DNA from: Leeuwenhoekiella polynyae
GTDB taxonomy: Bacteria; Bacteroidota; Bacteroidia; Flavobacteriales; Flavobacteriaceae
Assembly: GCF_042683665.1 (NCBI RefSeq)
Contig: NZ_JBHUOO010000009.1
DNA: 64,000 nucleotides
Direction: 5' to 3' (one strand)
This document shows, in pieces, positions 54,400 to 63,185 of the stretch. Below the pieces are notes generated by a model. It did not search any database. It saw only the letters and a list, made by a program, of their open reading frames with translations, and had not been told where the DNA came from. How positions within the stretch are numbered: position 1 is the first letter of the stretch; every line of letters begins with the position of its first letter. A program made the position numbers and the translations under genes.

Positions 54400-55803
54400 A
54401 TGGAAAAATTTGATGTAACTATAATAGGATCTGGCCCGGGCGGGTATGTAAGTGCGATCCGTTGCGCCCAATTAGGATTAAAAGTAGCCATTGTAGAAAG
54501 ATACAGCACCCTGGGCGGCACCTGTCTAAACGTGGGCTGTATCCCGTCAAAAGCCTGGTTGGAAGCCTCTGAGCATTATTACAAACTCAAGCATCAATTC
54601 GAAAAATTTGGGATTGATGTTAAAGAGGCCAATGTCGATATCCTGAAAATGAGCCAAAGGGTTCAGGATGTGGTACAGGAAATCATCAATGGCGTTGATT
54701 ATCTGATGAAAAAGAACAAGGTTACCGTTTATGAAGGTCATGGCACCATCAAGGACAAAAACACGATTGAAATTAAGGGAGAAGATAAAACGGAAACCAT
54801 AGCAACCGATAAAATCATCATTGCCACAGGGTCCAAACCCGCTTCATTGCCCAATATTAAAATAGACAAAAAGCGTATCATCTCTTCTACCGAAGCCCTT
54901 GCCCTACAGGAAATCCCCAAGCACTTAATGGTCGTTGGGGGTGGCGTTATCGGTGTTGAGATAGGTTCCGTATTCGCCCGCCTGGGTTCAAAGGTTTCCA
55001 TAGTAGAATATTTTGATAGCCTTATCGCCACTATGGACGGCGCACTGGGACATCAATTGCACCGTTCCCTTAGAAAACAGGGAATTGATTTTTATTTGGA
55101 ACATAAGGTGACAAACGCAACGGCAACTGAGGATAAAGTAGAATTGAAAGCGGAAAATCTTTCCGATAAAGAAGAAATGAGTTTAGATGGCGATTACTGT
55201 CTTATGGCCATTGGCCGAAAACCATACACCGCCAGTTTAGGGCTTGAAAATATAGGAGTGGAAACCAATGAGAAAGGACAGATAACGGTAGATAAAAACC
55301 TTGAAACCAACGTCAAGGGTGTGTATGCCATTGGGGATGTAATCCGGGGGGCAATGCTTGCCCATAAAGCCAGTGAAGAAGGCGTTTTTGTAGCCGAACG
55401 GATTGTTGGCCAAAAGCCCCATATCAATTATTCGCTTATCCCAAATATCGTGTACACCCAGCCTGAGGTCGCCGGTGTAGGCTTGACGGAAGAAGAACTG
55501 AAAAAGGCCAATAAAAGTATAAAAACAGGCTCTTTCCCTTTTAAGGCAAACGCACGGGCAAAGATAAGTATGGACACTGACGGTTTTATCAAGGTAATCG
55601 CAGATAAACAGACCGATGAGATATTGGGGGTTCATATGATAGGCCCACGCATAGCAGACAGTTATACCGAAGCGGTGGTAGCGATGGAATTTAGGGCAGC
55701 TGCCGAGGATATTGCAAGAATGTCACACGGTCACCCCACATTTTCCGAGACCTTTAAGGAGGCCTGTCTGGCAGCTACCGAAGACAGGGCGTTGCATATT
55801 TAA
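54400..55803 (+). CDS. lpdA: Dihydrolipoyl dehydrogenase
   Basis: A 467-residue FAD-dependent disulfide oxidoreductase. The start is ATG 54400. It has the FAD motif GSGPGGY (about 10-16), the redox-active pair in GGTCLNVGCIPSK (Cys42, Cys47), the NAD motif VVGGGVIGVEIGSVFARLG (about 180-198), the FAD/dimer motif YAIGDV, and the C-terminal catalytic His-Glu in SHGHPTFSET. It is of the lipoamide dehydrogenase type; mercuric reductase would have a C-terminal Cys pair, which is absent. No E1 or E2 dehydrogenase genes are nearby, so its partner here is unclear. Confidence 0.93.
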   Translation: MEKFDVTIIGSGPGGYVSAIRCAQLGLKVAIVERYSTLGGTCLNVGCIPSKAWLEASEHYYKLKHQFEKFGIDVKEANVDILKMSQRVQDVVQEIINGVDYLMKKNKVTVYEGHGTIKDKNTIEIKGEDKTETIATDKIIIATGSKPASLPNIKIDKKRIISSTEALALQEIPKHLMVVGGGVIGVEIGSVFARLGSKVSIVEYFDSLIATMDGALGHQLHRSLRKQGIDFYLEHKVTNATATEDKVELKAENLSDKEEMSLDGDYCLMAIGRKPYTASLGLENIGVETNEKGQITVDKNLETNVKGVYAIGDVIRGAMLAHKASEEGVFVAERIVGQKPHINYSLIPNIVYTQPEVAGVGLTEEELKKANKSIKTGSFPFKANARAKISMDTDGFIKVIADKQTDEILGVHMIGPRIADSYTEAVVAMEFRAAAEDIARMSHGHPTFSETFKEACLAATEDRALHI

Positions 55804-55900
55804 AGTTGACCTAACAGTAAGTTCTTAAAAATTAAGACGCTACTAAGCTTTTTGAAATATTAAGGTTTAAGTAATTAACTCAAAAAACAGATAAGATAAA

Positions 55901-57250
55901 ATGGGGCAATCAGTTCGAAATCAATCCACTATTGGGTATATCAGGGAAACGGCAACAAAGTTCCTCGACAGGGAAACAGCTGGGGGGATTTTTTTAATAA
56001 TTGCTACTATAGTTGCCCTTCTTTTAGCTAATTCACAGTGGGCAGGTGCCTATCATCATTTTCTTGGCGATGAATTGCTTTTTGAATTTTCCGAGCATCT
56101 TAGTTTTGGGCTAACAATTGAAGAATGGATCAATGATGGCCTAATGGCAATTTTCTTTTTGGTTGCCGGCCTTGAATTGAAGAGGGAGGTTATGGTGGGG
56201 GAATTATCTTCAATTAAAAAAGCCTCAGCCCCCTTGTTGGCAGCTTTAGGTGGTATGGCAGTTCCGGCCCTCATTTTTATTAGCCTAAATTTAGGCACTG
56301 AAAATATAAAGGGTTGGGGCATCCCTATGGCTACCGATATCGCATATTCACTAGGGATTATTGGCCTACTGGGAAAAAATGTCCCCAGGCAGTTAAAAAC
56401 ATTTTTAATAGCCCTCGCTATTGCTGACGATATAGGTGCCATATTGGTGATAGCATTGTTTTATAGCAACGAGTTGAGCTGGATATACCTTGGATCGGGC
56501 ATGGGGGCATTTGGGTTATTATTATTAATGAATTGGACTGGGATCAAAAATTTGATTTGGTATATTATTATTGGGATCATCTTATGGTATTGCTTCCTTA
56601 ATTCGGGGATCCATCCAACTATTGCGGGAGTACTTTTTGCCATTACCATTCCAATAGTGCCCAAATTAGACAGTAAAATATTAAAAGAAAGGACTGCCAC
56701 AAACGTTACTAATCTTGAGAAAACAGAGCTGGAAAAATTAAATCCTCTTCAGGATAAAAAACAACAAATAATTTTAAAAGCCATTAAAACAGATACTGAG
56801 AATTCAAGGCCTCCTTTGCTCAAACTGGAAAATTCCCTTGTTGATTTCAATGCTTTCTTTATCATTCCAATTTTTGCAGTCGCGAATGCGGGAGTAAAGC
56901 TCGATGTAAATTTAATTGAGGTTGTTTCCGGTTCTTTAGGGCTGGGGATCCTTTTGGGATTAGCAATTGGCAAAGTAACAGGGATTGGTATTTTTACATT
57001 GATTGGGCAAAAACTTGGAGTTTCCGAATTACATATTACACTAAACTGGAAACATATAATTGGAATTGGTATGATTGCGGGAATTGGCTTTACCATGTCC
57101 CTTTTTATTACCAATCTCACATTTAATGATCAGGAATTGATTAAAATTTCGAAAATAAGCATTTTGATAGCTTCATTACTTGCAGCTATTGGCGGTGCGG
57201 TAATTCTCTTATTAACTTCCAATAAAGGAAAGAAAAATATAGTTAAGTGA
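55901..57250 (+). CDS. nhaA: Na+/H+ antiporter NhaA
   Basis: A 449-residue antiporter with about twelve membrane helices. The paired Asp motif ALAIADDIGAIL (the ion-binding Asp pair) and IEEWINDGLMAIFFLVAGLELKR (shown in part) are intact. A hydrophilic insertion of about 60 residues (roughly 255-315) makes it longer than E. coli NhaA. It exports Na+ in exchange for H+, keeping the sodium and pH balance. It is followed within 10 bp by the CDF-like gene. Confidence 0.95.
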   Translation: MGQSVRNQSTIGYIRETATKFLDRETAGGIFLIIATIVALLLANSQWAGAYHHFLGDELLFEFSEHLSFGLTIEEWINDGLMAIFFLVAGLELKREVMVGELSSIKKASAPLLAALGGMAVPALIFISLNLGTENIKGWGIPMATDIAYSLGIIGLLGKNVPRQLKTFLIALAIADDIGAILVIALFYSNELSWIYLGSGMGAFGLLLLMNWTGIKNLIWYIIIGIILWYCFLNSGIHPTIAGVLFAITIPIVPKLDSKILKERTATNVTNLEKTELEKLNPLQDKKQQIILKAIKTDTENSRPPLLKLENSLVDFNAFFIIPIFAVANAGVKLDVNLIEVVSGSLGLGILLGLAIGKVTGIGIFTLIGQKLGVSELHITLNWKHIIGIGMIAGIGFTMSLFITNLTFNDQELIKISKISILIASLLAAIGGAVILLLTSNKGKKNIVK

Positions 57251-57260
57251 TATGGGAGAA

Positions 57261-58052
57261 ATGAACAAAAGTACTTTTATAGTAAGTCAAATGGACTGTC
57301 CTTCAGAAGAACAGATGATCCGGATGAAGTTGGAGGCTTATACACAAGTGAAATATTTGGATTTTGATATTCCCAACAGGAAATTGGAAGTATATCATGT
57401 GAATGGAATCGAAGATATACAAATATCAATAGCCGGTTTAAACCTTGGGGATTCCTTCCAAGGGACCGAAGAAGCCGATCCTCCCGTAATAGAAGACCAA
57501 TCCAAACAGAAAACAATCCTTTGGTGGGTCTTTGGGATAAATTTCGGCTTTTTCATTATCGAAATGACCACGGGGTGGATCTCTTCTTCTATGGGCCTTA
57601 TTGCAGATTCGTTGGATATGCTGGCAGATTCGATAGTATATGCGCTAAGTTTATTTGCAGTAGGTGGTGCCATTTCCAGAAAAAAGAAGGTGGCAAAATT
57701 CAGCGGATATTTTCAGATGGCCTTGGCAACACTTGGTTTTGCAGAGGTATTAAGAAGGTTTTTTACCAGTAGTGAAACACCAATTTTCCAATTGATGATC
57801 ATTGTTTCCATTTTCGCCCTTCTGGGTAACCTTATTTCGCTTTGGTTGATAAATAAGGCCAAAAGTAAGGAGGCGCATATGCAGGCCAGTGCTATTTTTA
57901 CGTCGAATGATATCATCGTAAACGGCGGGGTGATACTGGCCGGGGTGCTGGTCTATTTTCTGGATAGCAAATGGCCCGATTTGGTAATTGGCGGCATCGT
58001 TTTCACGTTTGTAATGCGGGGTGCCATAAGAATTTTAAAATTATCTAAATAA
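57261..58052 (+). CDS. CDF-like cation transporter with degenerate HMA domain
   Basis: A 263-residue protein (start at ATG 57261). The N-terminus (about 1-65) resembles an HMA domain but has MDCPSEE, so one of the two Cys is lost. Six membrane helices of cation diffusion facilitator type follow (about 90-263, with GLIADSLDMLADSIVYAL carrying the paired Asp of the transport site, and a second helix pair near 200-240). No cytoplasmic C-terminal domain is present. It likely exports Zn, Co or Fe from the cytosol. It overlaps a dense operon region between nhaA and lspA. Confidence 0.85.
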   Translation: MNKSTFIVSQMDCPSEEQMIRMKLEAYTQVKYLDFDIPNRKLEVYHVNGIEDIQISIAGLNLGDSFQGTEEADPPVIEDQSKQKTILWWVFGINFGFFIIEMTTGWISSSMGLIADSLDMLADSIVYALSLFAVGGAISRKKKVAKFSGYFQMALATLGFAEVLRRFFTSSETPIFQLMIIVSIFALLGNLISLWLINKAKSKEAHMQASAIFTSNDIIVNGGVILAGVLVYFLDSKWPDLVIGGIVFTFVMRGAIRILKLSK

Positions 58053-58097
58053 TGCAAATATATGTTGCACAAGACGTTGGGCAACAATAAGGAAATT

Positions 58098-58736
58098 ATG
58101 AATAAAAGTAGTGTAGCATTATTGATTTTACTGTTGTTGGTAATAGACCAGGCCATAAAGATTTATGTGAAGACCCATTTTTATTATGGCGAGGAATATT
58201 TTGTGTTTGGTCTGGATTGGTTTCGCTTACATTTTTTGGAGAATCCCGGCATGGCCTGGGGCTTTAAATTTGGCGAGGGATATCTGGCCAAATTTGTTTT
58301 AATACTATTTCGCTTCGTAGCCGTTATTTGGGGGACCTTTTATATCAAAAAAATGATACGTGAAGGATATGCAAAAGTCTTTATAATCTGTGCCGCATTT
58401 ATATACGCAGGTGCATTGGGCAATTTGATGGACGGTGCATTTTACGGACTGATCTTTGAAAAAAGTGATCCCGCACTTCGCAACATTGCAGAAATATTCC
58501 CCTCAGGCGGTGGTTATGCGGGATTTTTAAATGGCAATGTGGTGGATATGTGGTACTTCCCTATTATTGATACAAGGCTTCCGGAATGGCTGCCATTATG
58601 GGGAGGCAATGAATTTACTTTTTTCGACCCTGTATTCAATACCGCAGATGTTTGGATTAGCACGGGAGTGATTTTACTCCTGATCTTTCAAAGCCAACAA
58701 AAAAAGACCAGAAAATATCGGATAAGAAAAAGTTGA
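58098..58736 (+). CDS. lspA: Lipoprotein signal peptidase II
   Basis: A 212-residue membrane aspartic protease that removes signal peptides from lipoproteins. The start at 58098 gives the first helix (VALLILLLLVIDQAIK). The catalytic Asp residues are in LGNLMDGAFYG and NVVDMWYFP; the ENPGMAWGF motif is also present. Membrane helices are near 6-22, 70-95, 102-125 and 185-205. A second lspA on mobile metal islands is common in Bacteroidota and would help process the CusB-type lipoproteins; whether a chromosomal copy exists cannot be seen here. Confidence 0.93.
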   Translation: MNKSSVALLILLLLVIDQAIKIYVKTHFYYGEEYFVFGLDWFRLHFLENPGMAWGFKFGEGYLAKFVLILFRFVAVIWGTFYIKKMIREGYAKVFIICAAFIYAGALGNLMDGAFYGLIFEKSDPALRNIAEIFPSGGGYAGFLNGNVVDMWYFPIIDTRLPEWLPLWGGNEFTFFDPVFNTADVWISTGVILLLIFQSQQKKTRKYRIRKS

Positions 58737-58779
58737 AATATACTGAAAGTAACAGGACAATTATAAAAATCGATTAGTT

Positions 58780-59778
58780 ATGAACGTTTGGCTCTGGGTA
58801 GTAGTATTGGGATTGGCAGCTTGGGCTGCTCATTGGGGTGCTGATCAACTCCTAACACCTTTAAAAATGCTGCGTAAGCAATGGGGGCTTACCGCTTCTG
58901 CAGGAGCGGCTTTCCTTGCTATTGTAACGGCGAGTCCTGAAGTGGCGATAAATATCACCAGCGCCGCCCGGGGAGTATCTGATATTGGATTAGGAAATTT
59001 GCTGGGTTCCAATATAATTTCCATCCCACTCATGGTGACCATCGCCTATTTCGCTTCCAGAAAGCAATTTAAAAACAATAAGGAACATCAAAAACATTTA
59101 GATGCTAACCTATTGGCCCTGAACAAGCGTTCTGTCTCGGTATTGTCCATCCCCTATCTGGCAATCATTTCTTTGGTAGCTATATTAACCCTTCCAAAAG
59201 CCTGGCGTGGGTTACAACCCATTGATGGGTGGATTATGCTGGCGGCCTATGCGGCTTTTTTAACGCATGCCATTATAAAAGGCAGGAAAAAAGGGGAAAG
59301 TGTGGAGTGGGATAAGAAGAAAGTGTGGTTATCAGTGGCCGGAGCTATGGCTATAGCCGTGGGTGCTTTTTTTATTGTTAAGGCTACGGAAAATATTGTT
59401 TCGGTGTTGAACATTTCCGAAATTGTTGGAGGGCTGTTTATTACCGGAATAATGACCACCGCCCCCGAAATATTTAAAACATGGAGTGTGGTAAAGGGTG
59501 GCGAAGTGACCGCGGGAACCACGAGCGTGATTGCCGATAATGCTGTTACCATGACGGTGGCATTTTTCCCCTTGGCACTGGTGACGACTCCGATCGAAGA
59601 TTTTCAGTTGTTCTGGGTCAACCTGGCTTTTGTAGGACTGATGCCACTTTTATATTCGGTATTTGTCCATCAAAGCAAGGAACTTCACGGGTTCAGCAGA
59701 TGGCAGATATTCGTTTTCGATGCAGCGTATATTGTATATCTCTTAACTATGGTGTTTTTTGTACTAAAACTATTTTAA
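58780..59778 (+). CDS. Sodium/calcium exchanger family protein
   Basis: A 332-residue transporter with about ten membrane segments and two inverted alpha-repeats: ASPEVAINITSAARG with GLGNLLGSNI (about 48-75) and TTAPEIFKTWSVVKGG with GTTSVIADN (about 225-255). These are the cation-binding regions of the NCX/CaCA family. The second repeat is less typical (IADN instead of GSN), so the ion preference may differ. It lies 43 bp after lspA. Confidence 0.88.
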   Translation: MNVWLWVVVLGLAAWAAHWGADQLLTPLKMLRKQWGLTASAGAAFLAIVTASPEVAINITSAARGVSDIGLGNLLGSNIISIPLMVTIAYFASRKQFKNNKEHQKHLDANLLALNKRSVSVLSIPYLAIISLVAILTLPKAWRGLQPIDGWIMLAAYAAFLTHAIIKGRKKGESVEWDKKKVWLSVAGAMAIAVGAFFIVKATENIVSVLNISEIVGGLFITGIMTTAPEIFKTWSVVKGGEVTAGTTSVIADNAVTMTVAFFPLALVTTPIEDFQLFWVNLAFVGLMPLLYSVFVHQSKELHGFSRWQIFVFDAAYIVYLLTMVFFVLKLF

Positions 59779-59781
59779 AAA

Positions 59782-59967
59782 ATGAAGGAGGACTTATTTA
59801 AGGATTACCAGGAGAGGCTAAATGTGCTGGATGAAAATATTAGAGCAGTAGCATTAAAATATGCGACGGATTTCTATTTGAACAAAAATTGTTCAAAAGA
59901 AGAGGCGATTGAGCGTGGAATCGTAAAGGCAGAGATGGAAAAAAGGAATTTAGATAGAAATGGATAA
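59782..59967 (+). CDS. Small helical protein paralogous to the one at 61311
   Basis: A 61-residue charged, fully helical protein with no membrane segment. Its second half (VALKYATDFYLNKN, then SKEEAIERGIVKAEM) aligns with the protein at 61311-61487 through the pattern AL-x2-A, KN-x-[ST]-K-x2-AI-x2-GI-x-KAE. It starts 3 bp after the exchanger gene and ends 18 bp before the permease. No known family is recognised. Confidence 0.65.
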   Translation: MKEDLFKDYQERLNVLDENIRAVALKYATDFYLNKNCSKEEAIERGIVKAEMEKRNLDRNG

Positions 59968-59985
59968 TAAACCACTAATATTACT

Positions 59986-61368
59986 ATGGCAGAATTAAAA
60001 AAATCTCTGGGTACTCTTCGCCTTACTTTTTATGGTGTAGGTACCATTGTTGGTGCTGGAATATATACTGTAATTGGTGCAGCCGCTGGACAGGCGGGAA
60101 CAGACCTTTGGTTGAGCTTTATTTTTGCAGCCATTGCGGCCAGTGTCTCGGCAATGTCCTATGCAGAGTTGTCCTCTACCTATCCTAATGCCGGTGCGGA
60201 ATTCATTTTTGTACGGAAAGCTTTTCCAAAAATCGACATTCCATCTTTTCTAACAGGTTGGACGATTGCATTTCACAGTTCGGCCACCATCGCCGCGGTG
60301 CTACTTGCTTTTTCAGGGTATTTCAATACGTTTTTTAACATCCCTTCCTTACTGGTTAGCTATGCTGTGCTACTGATTCTTGCATTTATAAGCATTACGG
60401 GCATCAAAAAATCATCTACCGCCAATATCATTATGGTCAGTATTCAGCTATTGGGATTGTTTATTCTTATTGCGGTCGGACTTTTGGAAACAGGACCACC
60501 AAAATCAGAATTTTTTAAAGTGGAGTCCTTTTCCGGCACCCTGGCAGCGACTGCTACCTTATTTTTTGTTTATACCGGCTTTGAGCATATGGCAGCATTG
60601 GGTTCCGAGGTAAAAAATCCGGGCAAGACGATTCCGAGGGCATTTTTATTGACAATGGTGTTTACCACAATTATATACCTACTAATATCTTTTACGGTAC
60701 TCAATATAAGTGACCCCGCAGAAATAGCAAAGGTAAATTCCCCATTGTCGCTGGCCGCTTCAAATTTAAATTCCTGGTTGCCCGTAGCCCTGGCAGTTGC
60801 GGCACTTTTTGCTACGGCCAATGCGGCTTTTAGTGGCATTATTTCCATTAGCAGGTTGCTTTTCGGTATGGCAAGCGTGGGCGAGCTTCCAAAATTTATG
60901 ACCAAGACCAATGCACAGAAAGTACCCTGGGTAACTACACTGGTGGTTATGGCTGCGGTAGCGGCATTTTTGTTATTGGGAGATATTAAAATTGTCGCAG
61001 GAATGTCCTCTTTAGGGGCGTTACTCGTTTTTGTAGCTGTGAATATTGCACTCATCGTTTTGCGTTATAAAGCACCTGACAAAGAAAGACCTTTTAAAGT
61101 TCCCCTTTCCATAGGGAAAGTACCTATCCTACCCATTTTGGCCATAATTATTAGCCTGTCTCTGGTAGTTCAGTTTAACTGGCAGGTGTATGTTGCTTTT
61201 GTGGGAGCAATTATAGTGGGCATCGTGCTGGATTATTTTTTGGACAAAAAGTCAAAGAATGAGATGGATCCCGAAAAGAAAAAGAACTGTTCAACCATTA
61301 AAATGAAGCTATGGAATGGACCTTTGAAGAATTTAAAACCAGTTTGGATGGCCTCCATCCTGCAGTGA
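59986..61368 (+). CDS. APC-superfamily amino-acid/amine permease
   Basis: A 460-residue transporter with about twelve membrane helices. The first helix contains the unwound substrate motif GVGTIVGAGIYTVIG (about 17-31). Further family motifs are YAELSSTYPNAGAEF and FFVYTGFEHMAALGSEVKNP. The C-terminus runs past the start of the small gene at 61311 by 58 bp. It may import amino acids or export polyamines; substrate is open. It is enclosed by two paralogous small genes. Confidence 0.9.
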   Translation: MAELKKSLGTLRLTFYGVGTIVGAGIYTVIGAAAGQAGTDLWLSFIFAAIAASVSAMSYAELSSTYPNAGAEFIFVRKAFPKIDIPSFLTGWTIAFHSSATIAAVLLAFSGYFNTFFNIPSLLVSYAVLLILAFISITGIKKSSTANIIMVSIQLLGLFILIAVGLLETGPPKSEFFKVESFSGTLAATATLFFVYTGFEHMAALGSEVKNPGKTIPRAFLLTMVFTTIIYLLISFTVLNISDPAEIAKVNSPLSLAASNLNSWLPVALAVAALFATANAAFSGIISISRLLFGMASVGELPKFMTKTNAQKVPWVTTLVVMAAVAAFLLLGDIKIVAGMSSLGALLVFVAVNIALIVLRYKAPDKERPFKVPLSIGKVPILPILAIIISLSLVVQFNWQVYVAFVGAIIVGIVLDYFLDKKSKNEMDPEKKKNCSTIKMKLWNGPLKNLKPVWMASILQ

Positions 61369-61487
61369 AGCAAAAAGCCCTGGAAATTGCTAAAAGTCTG
61401 GTTATAGAAAAGAATTATACTAAGGGAAATGCCATAAAAGAAGGAATTATGAAAGCTGAAGAATGGTTTTACGATTTAGGCGGTTAA
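61311..61487 (+). CDS. Small helical protein overlapping the permease gene
   Basis: A 58-residue protein (starts MEWTFEEFKTSLDGLHP) in another frame, overlapping the last 58 bp of the permease gene. Its helix pattern KALEIAKSLVIEKNYTKGN and AIKEGIMKAEEW matches the 61-residue protein at 59782. It ends 18 bp before the SpoIIAA-like gene. The conservation between the two small proteins supports that both are real; the function is unknown. Confidence 0.7.
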   Translation: MEWTFEEFKTSLDGLHPAVKQKALEIAKSLVIEKNYTKGNAIKEGIMKAEEWFYDLGG

Positions 61488-61505
61488 TAATTAATAAAAA
61501 TAGAT

Positions 61506-61862
61506 ATGTTACAAATTATAGAGATTTCAGGAGATAATATTATTGCAACCAGAGCATCGGGAGATTTATCCGAAATGGATATTGAGAAGGTACATCCCAT
61601 TATTCATGCTATTTTGGACAAAGGATTAAACGTACGCTGGTATTTTGAAATGGAGAATTTTACCGGCTGGGATTTTCCAGGCCTGTGGGAAGATCTAAAA
61701 ATGGATACTGCCCACGCAAAAGATTATGAAAAAATCGCCATGGTAGGTGATAAAAAATGGCAGGACTGGATTACAAAGTTCATGAAACCTTTTACCAATG
61801 CTGAAGTAAAATATTTTGACTTAGAGGAAAAGGAGATTGCCAAAAAGTGGATTAAACAATAA
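61506..61862 (+). CDS. SpoIIAA-like (STAS/SEC14-type) protein, third member
   Basis: A 118-residue protein with the same core as the gene at 46950: VRWYFEMENFTGWDFPGLWED, KIAMVGDKKWQDW and a C-terminal KKWIKQ. It is complete. The N-terminal strands (IIEISGDNIIATRASGDLSE) precede the signature. It is placed between the small helical protein and the universal stress protein, which suggests a membrane-stress role, known for none of the members in detail. Confidence 0.85.
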   Translation: MLQIIEISGDNIIATRASGDLSEMDIEKVHPIIHAILDKGLNVRWYFEMENFTGWDFPGLWEDLKMDTAHAKDYEKIAMVGDKKWQDWITKFMKPFTNAEVKYFDLEEKEIAKKWIKQ

Positions 61863-61919
61863 AGCTTTTATTTAAACAATTAATTGAAAAACTGAATGTA
61901 TAATTAAAATTAAAAAACC

Positions 61920-62741
61920 ATGAAAATAATAGTTCCGATTGATTTTAGTCAAAGTTCCAAAATTGGAGTTGAGTATGCCATAAAGGTGGCCGAATCTTTA
62001 AATTCAGAAATTATCTTTGTTCATGCCTATTCTGAAGGTTATCAATATGCCGGATACGGGGCTATAGTTTATCCGGTTCCCGACAACTTTAGTTCTTATC
62101 AGAAATTGTACAAAGAAAAAATGCTGGAATTTCTCGAAAATTTTCCACGTCTGGCGACAATAAAATATAAGAGTATGGTAGCCCCAGGAAGACCTTCAGA
62201 TATAATTTATCAATTAGCAACAGAAGAAAAAGCAAGTTTGATAATTATGGGGACAGAAGGTGCAGGTGAGGTAGAAGGTTACCTTGCAGGAACTACCAGT
62301 GAAAAAGTGAGCAAGGATGTACCCTGCCCTGTGCTGGTTGTACCTGAAGATTTAGAAACTTTTGGTTTAAAAAGAATTTGTCTGGCGCTGGATTCAGATA
62401 ATCTGAAACCTGATAGGGAACTAAAGGTTCTGGCTGATCTACTAAAGGCATTTAACGCACGCCTTTTTATATTTCATTTTGCTAAAAGTAAAGATGAAGT
62501 TATTAAAGAACAGGAGATAAAAAACTATTATGAGGAGTTTTTTAATCTGCAGAATATTTCTGTTCACCTTTTTTCCGAAGGGAAAACCGAAGATAAAATA
62601 ACCGGTTTTTTGAAAGATAATACCATAGATATTTTGGCGCTACTTTACAGAAAACATGACTTTATAGAAAAACTAACTGAACTGGGGCTGAGAAGAAAAA
62701 TGATTTTCAAATCAGAAGTTCCTGTACTTATTTTAAAATAA
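61920..62741 (+). CDS. Tandem universal stress protein
   Basis: A 273-residue cytoplasmic protein with two UspA-like domains (about 1-145 and 150-273). The first has an ATP-binding-type motif GTEGAGEVEGYLAGTTSEKV and starts KIIVPIDFSQSS. The second lacks this loop and is probably structural. Tandem Usp proteins respond to nutrient and redox stress. The gene follows the SpoIIAA-like gene by 57 bp. An inverted repeat lies downstream. Confidence 0.93.
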   Translation: MKIIVPIDFSQSSKIGVEYAIKVAESLNSEIIFVHAYSEGYQYAGYGAIVYPVPDNFSSYQKLYKEKMLEFLENFPRLATIKYKSMVAPGRPSDIIYQLATEEKASLIIMGTEGAGEVEGYLAGTTSEKVSKDVPCPVLVVPEDLETFGLKRICLALDSDNLKPDRELKVLADLLKAFNARLFIFHFAKSKDEVIKEQEIKNYYEEFFNLQNISVHLFSEGKTEDKITGFLKDNTIDILALLYRKHDFIEKLTELGLRRKMIFKSEVPVLILK

Positions 62742-62798
62742 TGGTAGAGATAACTTTTAATGAAATATACTAGATTTTATTAATACCCTGGAACGTTA

Positions 62799-62845
62799 TT
62801 TTCTGAAAAATTAGCAAATTTCTAAAAGTGGATCTTTTCAGAAAA
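62799..62845. repeat. Inverted repeat after the Usp gene, possible terminator
   Basis: TTTTCTGAAAA (62799-62809) and TTTTCAGAAAA (62835-62845) are perfect 11-bp arms about 58 bp after the Usp stop. The loop is 25 bases and there is no clear U-tract. The rest of 62742-62997 shows no gene. Confidence 0.5.
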
Positions 62846-62997
62846 ACTAGGTGGCTTTTGGTACAATATAACTCTGCCATTCGGCTTTAAGTCTTAGGTG
62901 GTTTTTTAAAACCGTATTTGCCAATGTGGGCGTAGCTTTCTTGGCCGTTCTCAAAGCAATCCGTTTATAGAAAATAAATTAAAAATAGTACAACAGG

Positions 62998-63165
62998 ATG
63001 TCTCTAAGTAGAAGAAACAGAAGAAAGAAAAAAAATCAAAACCCATCTAAAAAACAATTCACAAAAAAGGAAAAGGTCAAGGCAATTATTGTCCTTATTC
63101 TTCTGTTTATTGCTTCATTTCTGCTTTATTATTTTGTGTTAAAAGGGAATATCCATAAACATTAA
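62998..63165 (+). CDS. Small basic single-span membrane protein
   Basis: A 55-residue protein with a strongly basic first half (MSLSRRNRRKKKNQN) and one membrane helix (about 30-48, IIVLILLFIASFLLYYF), ending KGNIHKH. The positive side would stay in the cytoplasm. It lies 21 bp before the asparaginase-like gene. No family is recognised; it may be a small membrane modulator or a spurious frame. Confidence 0.5.
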   Translation: MSLSRRNRRKKKNQNPSKKQFTKKEKVKAIIVLILLFIASFLLYYFVLKGNIHKH

Positions 63166-63185
63166 TTTCTATAAAAAATAAAATT

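Noticed and set aside
54400..55803. Mercuric reductase
   Set aside because: The redox pair is of the lipoamide dehydrogenase type, there is no C-terminal Cys pair, no HMA domain and no other mer gene nearby.
60570..61055. 161-residue minus-strand frame
   Set aside because: It is a shadow of the permease gene; no ribosome binding site or motif was seen.
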